Position numbers and translations under genes: made by a program. A stretch of DNA of 47,129 bases from positions 1 to 47,129 of the forward strand of contig JAAFIK010000038.1 in assembly GCA_013298665.1 (NCBI GenBank), given 5' to 3'. The DNA comes from Chitinophagales bacterium. GTDB taxonomy: Bacteria; Bacteroidota; Bacteroidia; Chitinophagales; Chitinophagaceae. Shown in pieces: positions 1-9,041 of the stretch; positions within the stretch are counted from its first letter, which is position 1, and the number at the start of each line of letters is the position of its first letter. The notes beneath the pieces were generated by a model. The model ran no database searches. It saw only the letters and a list, made by a program, of their open reading frames with translations, and was not told the origin of the DNA.

Positions 1-402
1 CAGCCCGTCATATACCTGCACCTGTACCAGATCCACGGTGGCACCAAAGGTATTGGGTGAACCCTGCCGGATCACGGTCTGTACGGGGCGCCCCAGTCCG
101 TCAAAATATTGGGTGGTTTGCCGCGCCGAGGTGGGGGGCAGCGCCAGCAGGGCAGCCGTGGTGGTAACGGGGGCTGCGGGTTCCCAGGTGCGGATAAAAT
201 TCTGCGCAGCGATGGGTGCAGGAGTTTGGGCATGGGTGACCATAACGGGCAGCAAGCCAGATATGCCCGCAAAAAACAAACAAAGACACCGGGCAGATAA
301 GCCCTCCCGTAAAAAATGGATCAGTACAAAGGAATGGATGCGGTAAAGACCGCGGGAAAGGCTGCCGCGGGCAAAAGGCTTGCAAAAATGACGGTAGTGC
401 AT
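1..402 (-). CDS. DUF6443/RHS-type secreted protein, N-terminal part (runs off left edge)
   Basis: This is an open minus-strand frame starting at ATG 402-400 and still open at base 1, so only about 134 N-terminal residues are present. A basic start is followed by a hydrophobic stretch (LCLFFAGISGLLPVMV) ending near THAQ, which looks like a signal peptide with a long N-region. Right after it comes NFIRTWEP and then QTTQYFDGLGRPVQTV. That pattern is the hallmark of the DUF6443 domain found at the N-terminus of large Bacteroidota RHS/YD-repeat surface proteins, which usually exceed 1000 residues. The ATG at 243-241 inside the hydrophobic stretch is an unlikely alternative start because it would destroy the signal. 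A good Bacteroidota-type promoter lies about 65 nt upstream (473-503). Family assignment is from recognised sequence. The function is probably cell-surface or secreted, with a possible toxin tip, but the C-terminal part needed to judge this is outside the window. Confidence 0.8.
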   Translation of the reverse strand, partial: MHYRHFCKPFARGSLSRGLYRIHSFVLIHFLREGLSARCLCLFFAGISGLLPVMVTHAQTPAPIAAQNFIRTWEPAAPVTTTAALLALPPTSARQTTQYFDGLGRPVQTVIRQGSPNTFGATVDLVQVQVYDGL

Positions 403-472
403 GGTTGTCGGGGTTTTAATCCATGGTCATCACGAATATTGGTGTACCCGGCAGACATGGCCACCGGCGGCA

Positions 473-503
473 CAAATATGGGTAGATTTTTTCATACGAC
501 CAA
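473..503 (-). promoter_or_regulatory. Putative promoter of the DUF6443 gene
   Basis: On the minus strand, TTG (503-501) is separated by 20 nt from CATATTTG (480-473). This matches the Bacteroidota consensus TTG/TAnnTTTG with one mismatch in the -7 box. Transcription would start about 65 nt before the ATG at 402. Confidence 0.35.
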
Positions 504-649
504 GGGGGAGAACAGTACTTGGTACGCAGTACTCAGTTGCAAGCCCTGCTCCTTTTCTCAAAAAGAATAGGGTAATCATTGACCATCAATCCTTTTAAAA
601 TGATTGTTTTTGCAAAAGGGGAATCATGGCGGTGGAAAAAATGGGTCAA

Positions 650-1070
650 CCTAAACTTTTCATAGGTGGTCCTATCCCCACCCATAGGCCGACCTAAACT
701 TTTGATAGGTCGACCTATACCTACCCATAGGCCGACCTAAACTTTTAATAGGTGGACCTATACCTACCCATAGGCCGACCTAAACTTTTAATAGGTGGAC
801 CTATACCTACCCATAGGAGGACCTAAACTTTTGATAGGTCGTCCTATACCTACCCATAGGAGGACCTAAACTTTTGATAGGTCGACCTATACCTCCCCAT
901 AGGAGGACCTAAACTTTTAATAGGTGGACCTATACCTCCCTATAGGAGGACCTAAACTTTTGATAGGTCGTCCTATACCTACCCATAGGAGGACCTAAAC
1001 TTTTGATAGGTCGTCCTATACCTACCTATAGGAGGACCTAAACTTTTGATAGGTCAAGTTTAGGTCAACC
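650..1070. repeat. 43-bp tandem array of nested CCTA...TAGG inverted repeats (9 full copies plus a terminal half-copy)
   Basis: CCTAAACTTTT recurs at 650, 693, 736, 779, 822, 865, 908, 951, 994 and 1037, exactly every 43 bp. Each unit is CCTA-N9-TAGG, a 4-bp linker, CCTA-N10-TAGG, then a second 4-bp linker. The arms hardly change. The first linker varies among TGGT, TCGA, TGGA and TCGT. The second is CCGA in the first three units and AGGA in the next six. The array is bounded by inverted copies of the same start: GGTCAACCTAAACTT on the left and AAGTTTAGGTCAACC on the right. A period of 43 is not a multiple of three and no frame stays open, so this is not coding. It fills most of the 749-bp gap between the divergent genes starting at 402 and 1152. 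The rest of that gap shows only the promoter at 473-503. Confidence 0.95.
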
Positions 1071-1151
1071 GGTAGTACCTTCCCCTTACTCATTTTACAC
1101 CAGTGTACCGGCTGCTGTTGCCATTACCCAAACATTGTTTATTTTTCAGGA

Positions 1152-4049
1152 GTGAAATTTTATCTGTTGGTCATGGGAATATTGCTGTTCCTGGGTGCGG
1201 TTGCCCAGGAACCGGTATTGTACAATTACAAGTCGGGCAACGGGTTGCCGAGCAATGAAGTGTACAATATGCTGCCGGACAGGCAGGGCTATATGTGGTT
1301 TGCTACAGACAGGGGTCCTGCGCGGTTTGACGGAAGCCGTTTTGTAACCTATTCGGTAAACGATGGGGTGGGCGACAATTTTGTGGACCGGGTTATCCAG
1401 TCGCCGGGTGGTGCGGTCTGGATTATTGCCAATGGCCGCGATCTTTACCGCTTTGATGGTACGCGGTTTATTGCCTATCGGTATAATGCACAGTTGCGGG
1501 CGCTGGTGGGCAGTCATTCCATGGCCTGGTTGATGCAGGTGGGTTTCAGGGGGGAGGAGCCTCTGGTGTTTGGTATCCGTGGTTATGGCCTGGTACGTAT
1601 GACGGCGGAGGGTAAGCTGGTACTGGCACCAGCAGCGTATGTGCATCAGCAACTGGCATATGATACTGCTTATGGTATCGCGTACTATATGGATACTGTT
1701 GGCAGGCGTTCGGTGCAAAAGGCGGGGGCTACGTTTCAATTTCTCGGGAAAACTTACCCCGCACAAACAACCAAAACCACAAATTGTATCCGGCGCAGGA
1801 ATGGCGATCTGCTCATTGCGTATGACCGTTATTTGTTTTCCCTGCACAATGGTTATGTAACGCATACGGCTGAATACGACAATATTGTGATCAGTTTGTA
1901 TGCCGACAGGGAGGATCGTCTTTGGGTGTGTACCTATGGCAATGGCGCACGTATGTATGCCCCGGGGCAGGCACCAGGAGCAGTTGAGCCGGAATTGTAT
2001 TTTACGGATACCCGGGTGAGCGGGGTGACGCAGGACAGGGAAGGAGGGTATTGGTTCAGCTCGCAGGATAAGGGCGTATTGTATGTACCCTCATTAAACA
2101 TGCGGTTGCTGGATAACCCGGTACTGGCGCCGAATGAGTACTTTCAGGAAATTGGTGCGGGTGATCCTCATGCGGTATATGCGGTTACGTCACGTGGCCG
2201 TATTTTCCGGTCAATAGACGGCGGTCCATTAGCGTTTTACCGGCAGGCCTATCGTACCAGTCTTACTACGGTGTGCAACGATATTGTGTATGATAGCCTT
2301 ACGCACAACCTGTATTGTTGTTTTTCAGAAAAGATATATGCGATTAATACGGCTACGGGACTATCTGTCACTTACCCGGTTTCATCGCGTACGGTATTGC
2401 CCCGGGACGATTCATTTTATACACTTACCCAAACGGGTATTATTTATGATGTGCATAGAAGACTGGGGCTGAAAATCATCAATACACTTGGTAATTTCTC
2501 GGGTATCATCAACCCCGACAAAAGCATATTTGCCGGTACAGATAAGGGCTTACTCATCCTGAAAGATACGGTACTCCGTCCTTTTGCGGCAGGCATGGTG
2601 CGGCAACGGGTAACGGCGATCAGGCGGTTGGATGATGGCAGCCTGGTGGCCTCTACCCTCGGGCAGGGACTGGTATTGATCCGTGGCAGTACTGTGCGCC
2701 TGCTGCCGCTGGGTAACGGCAATCCGGTAAATATGGTCAATGATATTGTGCTTGATCATGATACGGTATGGGCGGCAACGGAGGCAGGGGTGGCGCGTAT
2801 AGTACTTGCCGGGAAGGATCCGGTAATCCGGTTGATGATGGTGGATGATCGTTTCCTGCAAAACAATACCCGCAAAATTGCCTGTGCGGCCGGGTTTACC
2901 TATGTACTGGCACAAAATAAACTGATCGTTTTTCCGGGTCGGGTGGTTGCCGATAATATTGCCCCTCCGGTATTTATGGAGCGGGTACTGGTGGGTGATT
3001 CGCTTGAGTGTAATCCGGCAGAAACATATGCTTTCAGGCATACCGACCGGCGGATACGGTTTATGTTTTCCGGTATCGGGTTCAAGGCCGGCCGCCTCAT
3101 CCGATATCAATACAGGCTTAATGGTCTGCATACGGATTGGTACACTACTGAACAGCCATTTGTAGAATATCCATCGTTGCAGCCGGGTAATTATACTTTT
3201 GAAGTAGCGGCGGTTAATGAGTGTGGGATTGTTTCGGTACAAAACGCCAGCTATACGTTTACGATTCCTGCGCCTTTCTGGAAAAAGGCCTGGTTTATGC
3301 TGCTCATGGCTGTATTGGTTGGTTTGATGGCATGGCTTATCATCAGGATAAGGGTAAAGCAATTGCAACAACGCGACAGGGAAAAGGAATTGCTGCTGGC
3401 TAAAGAACAGGTAGCTTTATCCGCACAGATCAATCCTCATTTTTTGTTCAATTCGCTCAACAGTATCCAGCACCTGATCATGCAGGAGGATAAGAAAAAT
3501 GCGGTAATGTATATGGCCCAGTTCAGCAGGTTGATGCGGCTGAGTTTAGACAATTCAAGAAAAAAGTGGGTGCCGGCAGGCAACGAAATGGAGTTGCTCA
3601 AACTCTATCTTGAACTGGAAAGTTTACGTTTTAAGGGTAAATTTTTGTATCATGTGCATGTGGATGAAGTGCTGCTTTCAGGTAAACTCCTGATACCTGC
3701 CATGCTCATACAGCCGTTTGTGGAAAATGCAGTGCGGCATGGGGTAAATAACCTGCCGGGTGAGGATGGATTGATCACGGTAACCTTGCAACTGGATGGT
3801 CAGAAACTGGTAGCCACGATTGAAGATAATGGAGTGGGGCGGGCAAGATCGGCACAGTTGCGGGATAAAACTGCCGTACACCAGAGTGCCGGTATGGAGA
3901 TTACCGAAGAGCGTTTGCGCCTGCTTTGCCGTGAGACGGGCGTGGAATGGTCTTTTATGATCACTGATAAAACGGGTGCGGATGGAAGACCGGCGGGTAC
4001 AACCGTACAATTTATCATGCCTTTTATTAAAAGTACACAAACTTACTGA
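1152..4049 (+). CDS. Two-component regulator propeller sensor histidine kinase (LytS/His_kinase type)
   Basis: This 965-residue protein starts with a signal-like N-terminus (KFYLLVMGILLFLGAVAQ). Residues from about 25 to 600 form a periplasmic sensor with Reg_prop-like repeats (YMWFATDRG, RLWVCTYGNG, GYWFSSQDKG). A Y_Y_Y-type domain follows at about 630-705, and then one membrane helix at about 712-735. The cytoplasmic part is of the LytS/His_kinase type. The phospho-acceptor is His763 in INPHFLFNSLN, with an N-box near QPFVENAVRHG and a G-box near IEDNGVGR. It should sense an extracellular ligand and phosphorylate the regulator whose gene starts 6 bp downstream. The start is taken as GTG 1152 because the signal sequence then begins with a lysine; ATG 1173 is the alternative. 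Unlike classic hybrid two-component proteins of Bacteroides, it has no receiver or AraC domain of its own. The ligand cannot be told from the sequence. Confidence 0.9.
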   Translation: MKFYLLVMGILLFLGAVAQEPVLYNYKSGNGLPSNEVYNMLPDRQGYMWFATDRGPARFDGSRFVTYSVNDGVGDNFVDRVIQSPGGAVWIIANGRDLYRFDGTRFIAYRYNAQLRALVGSHSMAWLMQVGFRGEEPLVFGIRGYGLVRMTAEGKLVLAPAAYVHQQLAYDTAYGIAYYMDTVGRRSVQKAGATFQFLGKTYPAQTTKTTNCIRRRNGDLLIAYDRYLFSLHNGYVTHTAEYDNIVISLYADREDRLWVCTYGNGARMYAPGQAPGAVEPELYFTDTRVSGVTQDREGGYWFSSQDKGVLYVPSLNMRLLDNPVLAPNEYFQEIGAGDPHAVYAVTSRGRIFRSIDGGPLAFYRQAYRTSLTTVCNDIVYDSLTHNLYCCFSEKIYAINTATGLSVTYPVSSRTVLPRDDSFYTLTQTGIIYDVHRRLGLKIINTLGNFSGIINPDKSIFAGTDKGLLILKDTVLRPFAAGMVRQRVTAIRRLDDGSLVASTLGQGLVLIRGSTVRLLPLGNGNPVNMVNDIVLDHDTVWAATEAGVARIVLAGKDPVIRLMMVDDRFLQNNTRKIACAAGFTYVLAQNKLIVFPGRVVADNIAPPVFMERVLVGDSLECNPAETYAFRHTDRRIRFMFSGIGFKAGRLIRYQYRLNGLHTDWYTTEQPFVEYPSLQPGNYTFEVAAVNECGIVSVQNASYTFTIPAPFWKKAWFMLLMAVLVGLMAWLIIRIRVKQLQQRDREKELLLAKEQVALSAQINPHFLFNSLNSIQHLIMQEDKKNAVMYMAQFSRLMRLSLDNSRKKWVPAGNEMELLKLYLELESLRFKGKFLYHVHVDEVLLSGKLLIPAMLIQPFVENAVRHGVNNLPGEDGLITVTLQLDGQKLVATIEDNGVGRARSAQLRDKTAVHQSAGMEITEERLRLLCRETGVEWSFMITDKTGADGRPAGTTVQFIMPFIKSTQTY

Positions 4050-4055
4050 TGCTTA

Positions 4056-4763
4056 ATGGCTATGCAGCAAAAAATTGTAATCATTGATGATGAATCTGCC
4101 GCGGTTGCTGTGGTGAGTGGCCTGATAGATATGTTCTGCGAAGATGTACTGGTGGTAGGCACAGCGAATACTGCTGTTGAGGGTGCTGCGGTAATCCGGG
4201 CAGAAAAGCCTGATGTAGTCTTGCTCGATATTGATATGCCGGGCACTACCGGCTTTGATTTGCTCGATGCTTTTGCGCAACGGTCGTTTAAAGTGATCTT
4301 TATAACAGCCAGCAGCGATTTTGCAATTAAAGCGCTGAAGGCAAGGGCAGATGATTACCTGCTTAAGCCGGTCAATCCGCTTGAGCTGAAACTGGCTTTG
4401 GAAAAACTGAAAGCGGAACAGTTGAAAACTGCTGCTGCCAGTCAGCGTATTGCACTGCCGGATAAGAACGGATATTTTTATGTTCATCCGGGAGACATTA
4501 TTCATATAGCGGGCGATGGCAGTTATGTAACGGTTTACCTCAAAAATGGCGATAAAAAACTCGTCAGTAGAAATATCAAAACCTTCGATGACCAGTTGAC
4601 ACCTCTGGGGTTTATCCGCTGTCACCAATCGCATTTAGTCAACCCGGCAGAGGTGACCCAGCTCAGGCGCGTGGACGGGATATTCCTGGTCATGAGCAAT
4701 GGCAATGAGGTTGCCGTAAGCCGGGCGAAGAAAGAGCTGGTGATAAAAGTACTTAATGGCTGA
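4056..4763 (+). CDS. LytTR-family response regulator
   Basis: This 235-residue protein has an N-terminal receiver domain (about 5-120). Its acidic pocket is IIDDE and its phospho-acceptor is Asp58 in LLDIDMPG; the conserved Lys lies in LLKPV. A C-terminal LytTR DNA-binding domain (about 135-232) carries the typical IIHIAGDGSYVTVYL and FIRCHQSHLVNP segments. It starts 6 bp after the histidine kinase stop, so the two genes form one operon and a cognate pair. Regulators of this type bind direct repeats in promoter regions; the target here is unknown. No second regulatory gene is nearby. The 43-bp array upstream of the operon is a candidate binding region only by position. Confidence 0.92.
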   Translation: MAMQQKIVIIDDESAAVAVVSGLIDMFCEDVLVVGTANTAVEGAAVIRAEKPDVVLLDIDMPGTTGFDLLDAFAQRSFKVIFITASSDFAIKALKARADDYLLKPVNPLELKLALEKLKAEQLKTAAASQRIALPDKNGYFYVHPGDIIHIAGDGSYVTVYLKNGDKKLVSRNIKTFDDQLTPLGFIRCHQSHLVNPAEVTQLRRVDGIFLVMSNGNEVAVSRAKKELVIKVLNG

Positions 4764-4798
4764 CCGTATATGCTTGTTTTCCTGCCAAATATGAAATA

Positions 4799-4828
4799 GA
4801 AAGCACCGGATAAGAAACCTGTGCTTTC
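4799..4828. terminator. Hairpin downstream of the two-component operon
   Basis: GAAAGCACCGG (4799-4809) pairs with CCTGTGCTTTC (4818-4828) with one mismatch and an 8-nt loop. It lies 35 nt after the response regulator stop. It lacks a following T-run on the plus strand, so it may be an RNA-stabilising end or a weak terminator. Confidence 0.4.
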
Positions 4829-5023
4829 CTGCTGTTGTTGCCGGGTTACTTTTGTACTGTACTGAAACATAAGTTATTGCACCGGAAATTTCCGCCGCCT
4901 GCTTAACAAACAAACTATTCCTGTGTTGCACCCGGGTACCGGACAATCGGGGGTGAAAAATATTAACCGGTACTGCCGGTTGGAGCGCTGTTCAGGTGGA
5001 TTTAATAATGATCGGTACCTTAC

Positions 5024-5052
5024 GCCCGGCTATTTATAGTCCGGGTTTTTTT
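5024..5052 (+). terminator. Rho-independent terminator
   Basis: CCCGG (5025-5029) pairs with CCGGG (5041-5045); the inner CTA/TAG can extend the stem. Seven T residues follow (5046-5052). It sits in the 422-bp gap between the response regulator (ends 4763) and the DUF2911 gene (starts 5186). It may end read-through from the two-component operon or a short transcript starting near 4860. Confidence 0.6.
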
Positions 5053-5185
5053 ATACAGGAAATTTCAGGTGTGCAGTTCATTGCCCTTTACAGGTTCTTT
5101 GTCCTTCCACGGGCGCCGTTCGTCCATATCCCTGTATTACTGAAGCGGGGATGTTTTACTTTTAAGGTCTAAACATATATTCTGC

Positions 5186-6295
5186 ATGAAACATACATTC
5201 TGCCTGATTGTACTGCTGCTTGGTGTGGTGGTAAGTACCAATGCACAGTACCTCACCACCTTACCCAATGGCGGCAACAGCAAAGCTTCTGTTAGTGAAA
5301 GGATAGGCCTTACCGATGTTACGATTCAGTATCACCGTCCGGCTGTTAAAGGCCGGGAGGGAAAAATATGGGGTACACTGGTGCCAATGGGCTTTACTGA
5401 TCCGGGCTTTGGTTCGAGTAAATCTTCCCCGTGGCGGGCAGGAGCCAATGAAAATACAACGATCAGTTTCAGTACACCGGTGACGATTGAAGGGAAGCCG
5501 CTGGCAGCGGGTACTTATGGTTTTTTCCTGGCGATGGAGCCGGGTGGAGCCACAGTGATTTTTAGTAAAAACAGCAACTCCTGGGGTGCTTATTTTTATA
5601 ATGAAAAAGACGATGCTCTCCGGGTACCGGTAAAAACGGTGGCATTGGCAGAACCGGTGGAAAGGCTCAAGTATGAATTTTTTGACGAACAGGAAGCCAG
5701 TGCAGTGATTGCACTGCTGTGGGAGAAACTGAAAGTACCCTTTAAGGTGGAAGTGGATTATGTTGCTGAACAGTTGAATACATACCGCCGTGAATTGCAG
5801 GGCAATATGGGTTTTCGTTGGGAGGCCTGGTCTGAAGCTGCGGTTTTTTGTTTGCAGCGGAAGGTAAACCTTGAAGAGGGATTGCGCTGGAGCGATAATG
5901 CCATGAGCCCCCTGTTTGGCGGGCAGAAAAACTTTACCACGCTCAGCACCAAGGCCAGTCTGCTTGACGCGCTGGGACGTACTGCCGAAAAGGACGCGGT
6001 GATGAAGGAAGCGATGCCCTTGGCCACTATGCTGGAACTGCATGGCTATGGTCGCGGGTTGATCGCGGCTAAGCGGCCCAAAGAAGCCCTGGAAGCCCTG
6101 CTGATGAATGCTAAAAAATTCCCGGGAGTATATACGACAACAATGGGACTGGTTCGTGGGTATTCGGCAAATGGCGATTTTGCAAGTGCACTCAAATATG
6201 CAAAGGCTGCCCTGCCGCTGGCGCCGGATAAGGTGAATAAGGATGCTGTAGAGCGATTCATCAAGCTTTTGGGCGAGGGTAAAGATGTGAATTAG
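5186..6295 (+). CDS. DUF2911 domain protein with C-terminal TPR-like region
   Basis: This 369-residue protein has a clear signal peptide (KHTFCLIVLLLGVVVSTNAQ), so it is exported. Residues about 30-165 match DUF2911, including VTIQYHRPAVKGR, WRAGANENTTISFS and LAAGTYGFF. The domain is common in secreted Bacteroidota proteins and its biochemical role is unknown. The C-terminal half is helical with alanine-rich repeats (EEGLRWSDNAM, TKASLLDALGR, FASALKYAKAALPLAP) that look like tetratricopeptide units, a frequent partner of DUF2911. It is a single gene; a strong hairpin follows the stop. The ATG at 5186 directly precedes the lysine and hydrophobic core of the signal, which supports this start. 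Confidence 0.85.
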   Translation: MKHTFCLIVLLLGVVVSTNAQYLTTLPNGGNSKASVSERIGLTDVTIQYHRPAVKGREGKIWGTLVPMGFTDPGFGSSKSSPWRAGANENTTISFSTPVTIEGKPLAAGTYGFFLAMEPGGATVIFSKNSNSWGAYFYNEKDDALRVPVKTVALAEPVERLKYEFFDEQEASAVIALLWEKLKVPFKVEVDYVAEQLNTYRRELQGNMGFRWEAWSEAAVFCLQRKVNLEEGLRWSDNAMSPLFGGQKNFTTLSTKASLLDALGRTAEKDAVMKEAMPLATMLELHGYGRGLIAAKRPKEALEALLMNAKKFPGVYTTTMGLVRGYSANGDFASALKYAKAALPLAPDKVNKDAVERFIKLLGEGKDVN

Positions 6296-6353
6296 CGGAT
6301 GAACTTCCGGGTTAACAAATAGTATGGTTTGAAAAGGGATGTGATGTTCCTGA

Positions 6354-6380
6354 AAGGGCTGCGTTTTTTACGCAGCCCTT
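6354..6380. terminator. Bidirectional terminator between convergent genes
   Basis: AAGGGCTGCG (6354-6363) and CGCAGCCCTT (6371-6380) form a perfect 10-bp stem around a T-rich 7-nt loop. It lies between the convergent stops at 6295 and 6390 and could serve both strands. Confidence 0.7.
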
Positions 6381-6389
6381 GTTATGTCA

Positions 6390-9029
6390 TTATGGTCGTA
6401 CCATTTTTCGTTTATCGGTAACCCGTTGGCGGGGCTGCGATGGTATGGATGCTGTTTTCCCGGTCTGGCTTTTGGCAGGTACCGGCACCGTGGCCGCAGA
6501 TTTTGATGGCTCTTTCTTTTGCTGAAGGGAATCGCAGGCTTTCTGGATCGGTGCCAGTGCGGTGATGAATATGCTGCGGCCATGCGTGCCCACAACGAGT
6601 TCATTGTCGCGTTTTTGTATGCAAAGATCATGTACGGCTACGCGTGGCAAGGCTTTTCCAAAACCCATAAAAGTGTTACCCCTGTCGAAAGAGCAGTAGA
6701 GGCCATTGTCGGTGCCTGCGTAAAGGATGTTTTCATTTTTAGGGTCTTCGGCAATGGCATTGAGCGGCTCAAAAGGCAGGTTGCTGCCGAGTGCCGTCCA
6801 GGTACTGCCATAGTCTTCACTAACATATAACCAGGGGGTGAAATTGTCGTAACGGTAGCCATTCAGCGTAGCGTACACCCTGCCTTCTTTATGGGCAGAA
6901 GCTGTAATGCGGCTTACCCAGAGTTGCTGGGGCAGGGCTTTGCTGATGAGCGACCAGGTATAACCGCCATCTTTGCTGAGTTGTATATTGCCATCATCGG
7001 TGCCTGCGTAAAGTACACCGAATTTCAGTGGCGATTCGCTGATGGTGGTGATGGTGCCATAGGGAATCTTTCCTGCTTTTTTGCCATTCGTCAGATCCGG
7101 ACTGATCGCTTCAAGATTATCACCCTTGCTGAGGCTGCGGTGCAGTTTGTTGGTGCCAAAATAAAAGATATCAGCATTGTGCCTGCTCAGCAGGATCGGG
7201 GTTTGCCAGTTGTAACGCAGCTTGGCCTCTCCGAGGTCGTGCATGGGGTGTATCGGCAACCGTCTGCCGCCATCGGTATTGCGCCGCTGGTAAAAGCCAA
7301 ATTGCGACCCATAGTAAGCCGTCTTATTGTCGCGTGTATCCACCTGTACCTGCATACCATCGCCACCGCCAATGGCTTTCCATTCATAATCTTTGGGGTC
7401 TGGCTCGGCTGCTTCAGCAAAAGAAAAGGCATTGCCGTTGTCGTCGATGCGTGATGGGCCAAACCAAACGCCGTTGTCCTGTAAGCCGCCATATACATTG
7501 TAGGGGCGGGCGTCATCGGTAGTAATGCCATAAAACTGTCCGGCGGGTATGCTGGTTACCTTAAACCAGTTTTTACCATTGTCGTAGGTGATATTGCAGC
7601 CGCCGTCGTTGGCAGTGATCCAGTGATTGTCCCGTGAAGGGTTGATCCAGCAACCGTGCCAGTCGCCGTGGGTATTATTTTTGTCTGTAGCCGTAAAAGT
7701 CTTGCCGCCATCTGTACTCATGATTAAACTGGTACCAAAGGTGATGACCTTGTTTTCGTTGGAAGGGGATACGAATATTTTCCCGAAGTAATAGCCGTAG
7801 GTGCTGAATACACCGATATCTTTTGTATTGACTTTTTTCCAGCGCGCGCCGGCATCATCACTGCGGTAGATTTCACAGCCATATATACCCGAATTCTGAA
7901 AACCATCATCGGCCACCAGCCAGTCGTAGAGTACGGTAGGTTTCAGCTTGTCCTGCTTTACCATTTCAATGATGTCTTTGGCTTTGTATTTGGCCGGGAA
8001 TCGGTTGCTGAACAGAAAACTGTCTAGTTTTTTGGGTTGCAGCGCTGAAAAAGCCTCTTTGGTAATGGTTTTGAAATCTGCCACGACATATTTGGTGGTA
8101 TCTTTTTTTACCGTACCTGTGTCTGGCTTTATGGCATTATTGTCTATAACAGCGTAAAGTATGGATGGATTTCCTGCAAAAACAGCGATACCGCTCCGGC
8201 CAAAGCCATCGCCCCCGGGCAAACCGCTGGCGGTGGTATTGAGTACGGTCCAGTGTTCACCGCCATCCACGCTTTTGAAGATACCACTGCTTTTACCTGA
8301 TTCTTTCCAGTCCCATGCCCGGCGTGTACGATACCACATACAGGCATAGAGTTCATCGGGATTCCTGGGGTTGATATCCATTTCTGCTGCGCCGGTATTG
8401 TCATCGATATAGAGGGTTTGTTTCCAGTGCTGCCCACCGTCTGTTGTTTTATATACCCCGCGTTCTTTATTGGCAGAGTATAAATGTCCCATCGCTGCTA
8501 CCCAGGCGATGTCTTTATTGGCCGGGTGCAGGATGATCTCGCCGATATGGTGACTTTCAGGAAGGCCGAGATAGATCCAGTGCCGGCCATTGTCCATGGT
8601 TTTATATACCCCGATGCCGCTGTAGCTGCTGCGGCTGCTGTTGGCTTCACCCGTACCTACCCAGATGATACGATCGGTCCAGTTTACGGCAATATCGCCG
8701 ATCGTCATTACAGCTTCCCCGTCGAAAATGGGCTCAAAACTTTGCCCGTTATTTACGGTATGCCAGAGGCCCCCACTGGCAAAGGCCAGGTAAAACTCTG
8801 TGGGGTCAGCCGGATTTACTTCAAGATCAACCACCCTTCCCGACATGGCGGTAGGGCCAATATTCCGGAAGCGGATATTGTGCAGGATTGTCTTTTCGTC
8901 GGGGCTTTTCTGCCTGGCTAAAGCACCTGTGCGCTCTTCCGCCGTTGTTGGCCTGATTTGTGCGTTGGCGATATGAAAATTAACAGACAGCAGTATGAGG
9001 AATACTGTACTTTTGGTAATGATTTGCAT
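6390..9029 (-). CDS. Secreted BNR/sortilin-like beta-propeller protein
   Basis: This protein of 879 residues is read from ATG 9029-9027. Translation upstream stays open to 9629, but that extension overlaps a real plus-strand gene and lacks features. The chosen start gives a signal peptide (MQIITKSTVFLILLSVNFHIANAQ). The mature part is built of BNR/VPS10-like propeller repeats with the Asp-box pattern (YKTMDNGRHW, YKTTDGGQHW, FKSVDGGEHW, MSTDGGKTF, LSKDGGYTW, VSEDYGSTW). It resembles the large family annotated as glycosyl hydrolase or WD40/YVTN/BNR-like repeat proteins in Bacteroidota, usually 900-1100 residues. It ends with a propeller strand (VVGTHGRSIFI) and a low-complexity Lys/Pro/Ser tail. 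No catalytic motif could be assigned, so enzymatic function is unproven. Its start is only 12 bp from the divergent gene at 9042. Confidence 0.85.
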   Translation of the reverse strand: MQIITKSTVFLILLSVNFHIANAQIRPTTAEERTGALARQKSPDEKTILHNIRFRNIGPTAMSGRVVDLEVNPADPTEFYLAFASGGLWHTVNNGQSFEPIFDGEAVMTIGDIAVNWTDRIIWVGTGEANSSRSSYSGIGVYKTMDNGRHWIYLGLPESHHIGEIILHPANKDIAWVAAMGHLYSANKERGVYKTTDGGQHWKQTLYIDDNTGAAEMDINPRNPDELYACMWYRTRRAWDWKESGKSSGIFKSVDGGEHWTVLNTTASGLPGGDGFGRSGIAVFAGNPSILYAVIDNNAIKPDTGTVKKDTTKYVVADFKTITKEAFSALQPKKLDSFLFSNRFPAKYKAKDIIEMVKQDKLKPTVLYDWLVADDGFQNSGIYGCEIYRSDDAGARWKKVNTKDIGVFSTYGYYFGKIFVSPSNENKVITFGTSLIMSTDGGKTFTATDKNNTHGDWHGCWINPSRDNHWITANDGGCNITYDNGKNWFKVTSIPAGQFYGITTDDARPYNVYGGLQDNGVWFGPSRIDDNGNAFSFAEAAEPDPKDYEWKAIGGGDGMQVQVDTRDNKTAYYGSQFGFYQRRNTDGGRRLPIHPMHDLGEAKLRYNWQTPILLSRHNADIFYFGTNKLHRSLSKGDNLEAISPDLTNGKKAGKIPYGTITTISESPLKFGVLYAGTDDGNIQLSKDGGYTWSLISKALPQQLWVSRITASAHKEGRVYATLNGYRYDNFTPWLYVSEDYGSTWTALGSNLPFEPLNAIAEDPKNENILYAGTDNGLYCSFDRGNTFMGFGKALPRVAVHDLCIQKRDNELVVGTHGRSIFITALAPIQKACDSLQQKKEPSKSAATVPVPAKSQTGKTASIPSQPRQRVTDKRKMVRP

Positions 9030-9041
9030 AAATGAAATGGT

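Noticed and set aside
650..1070. CRISPR array
   Set aside because: The whole 43-bp unit repeats with no unique spacers between fixed repeats, and no cas gene is near. It is a tandem repeat.
2550..3371. Long minus-strand frame of 273 residues inside the histidine kinase gene
   Set aside because: It is antisense to a well-supported kinase, with His/Arg/Pro-rich composition typical of shadow frames.
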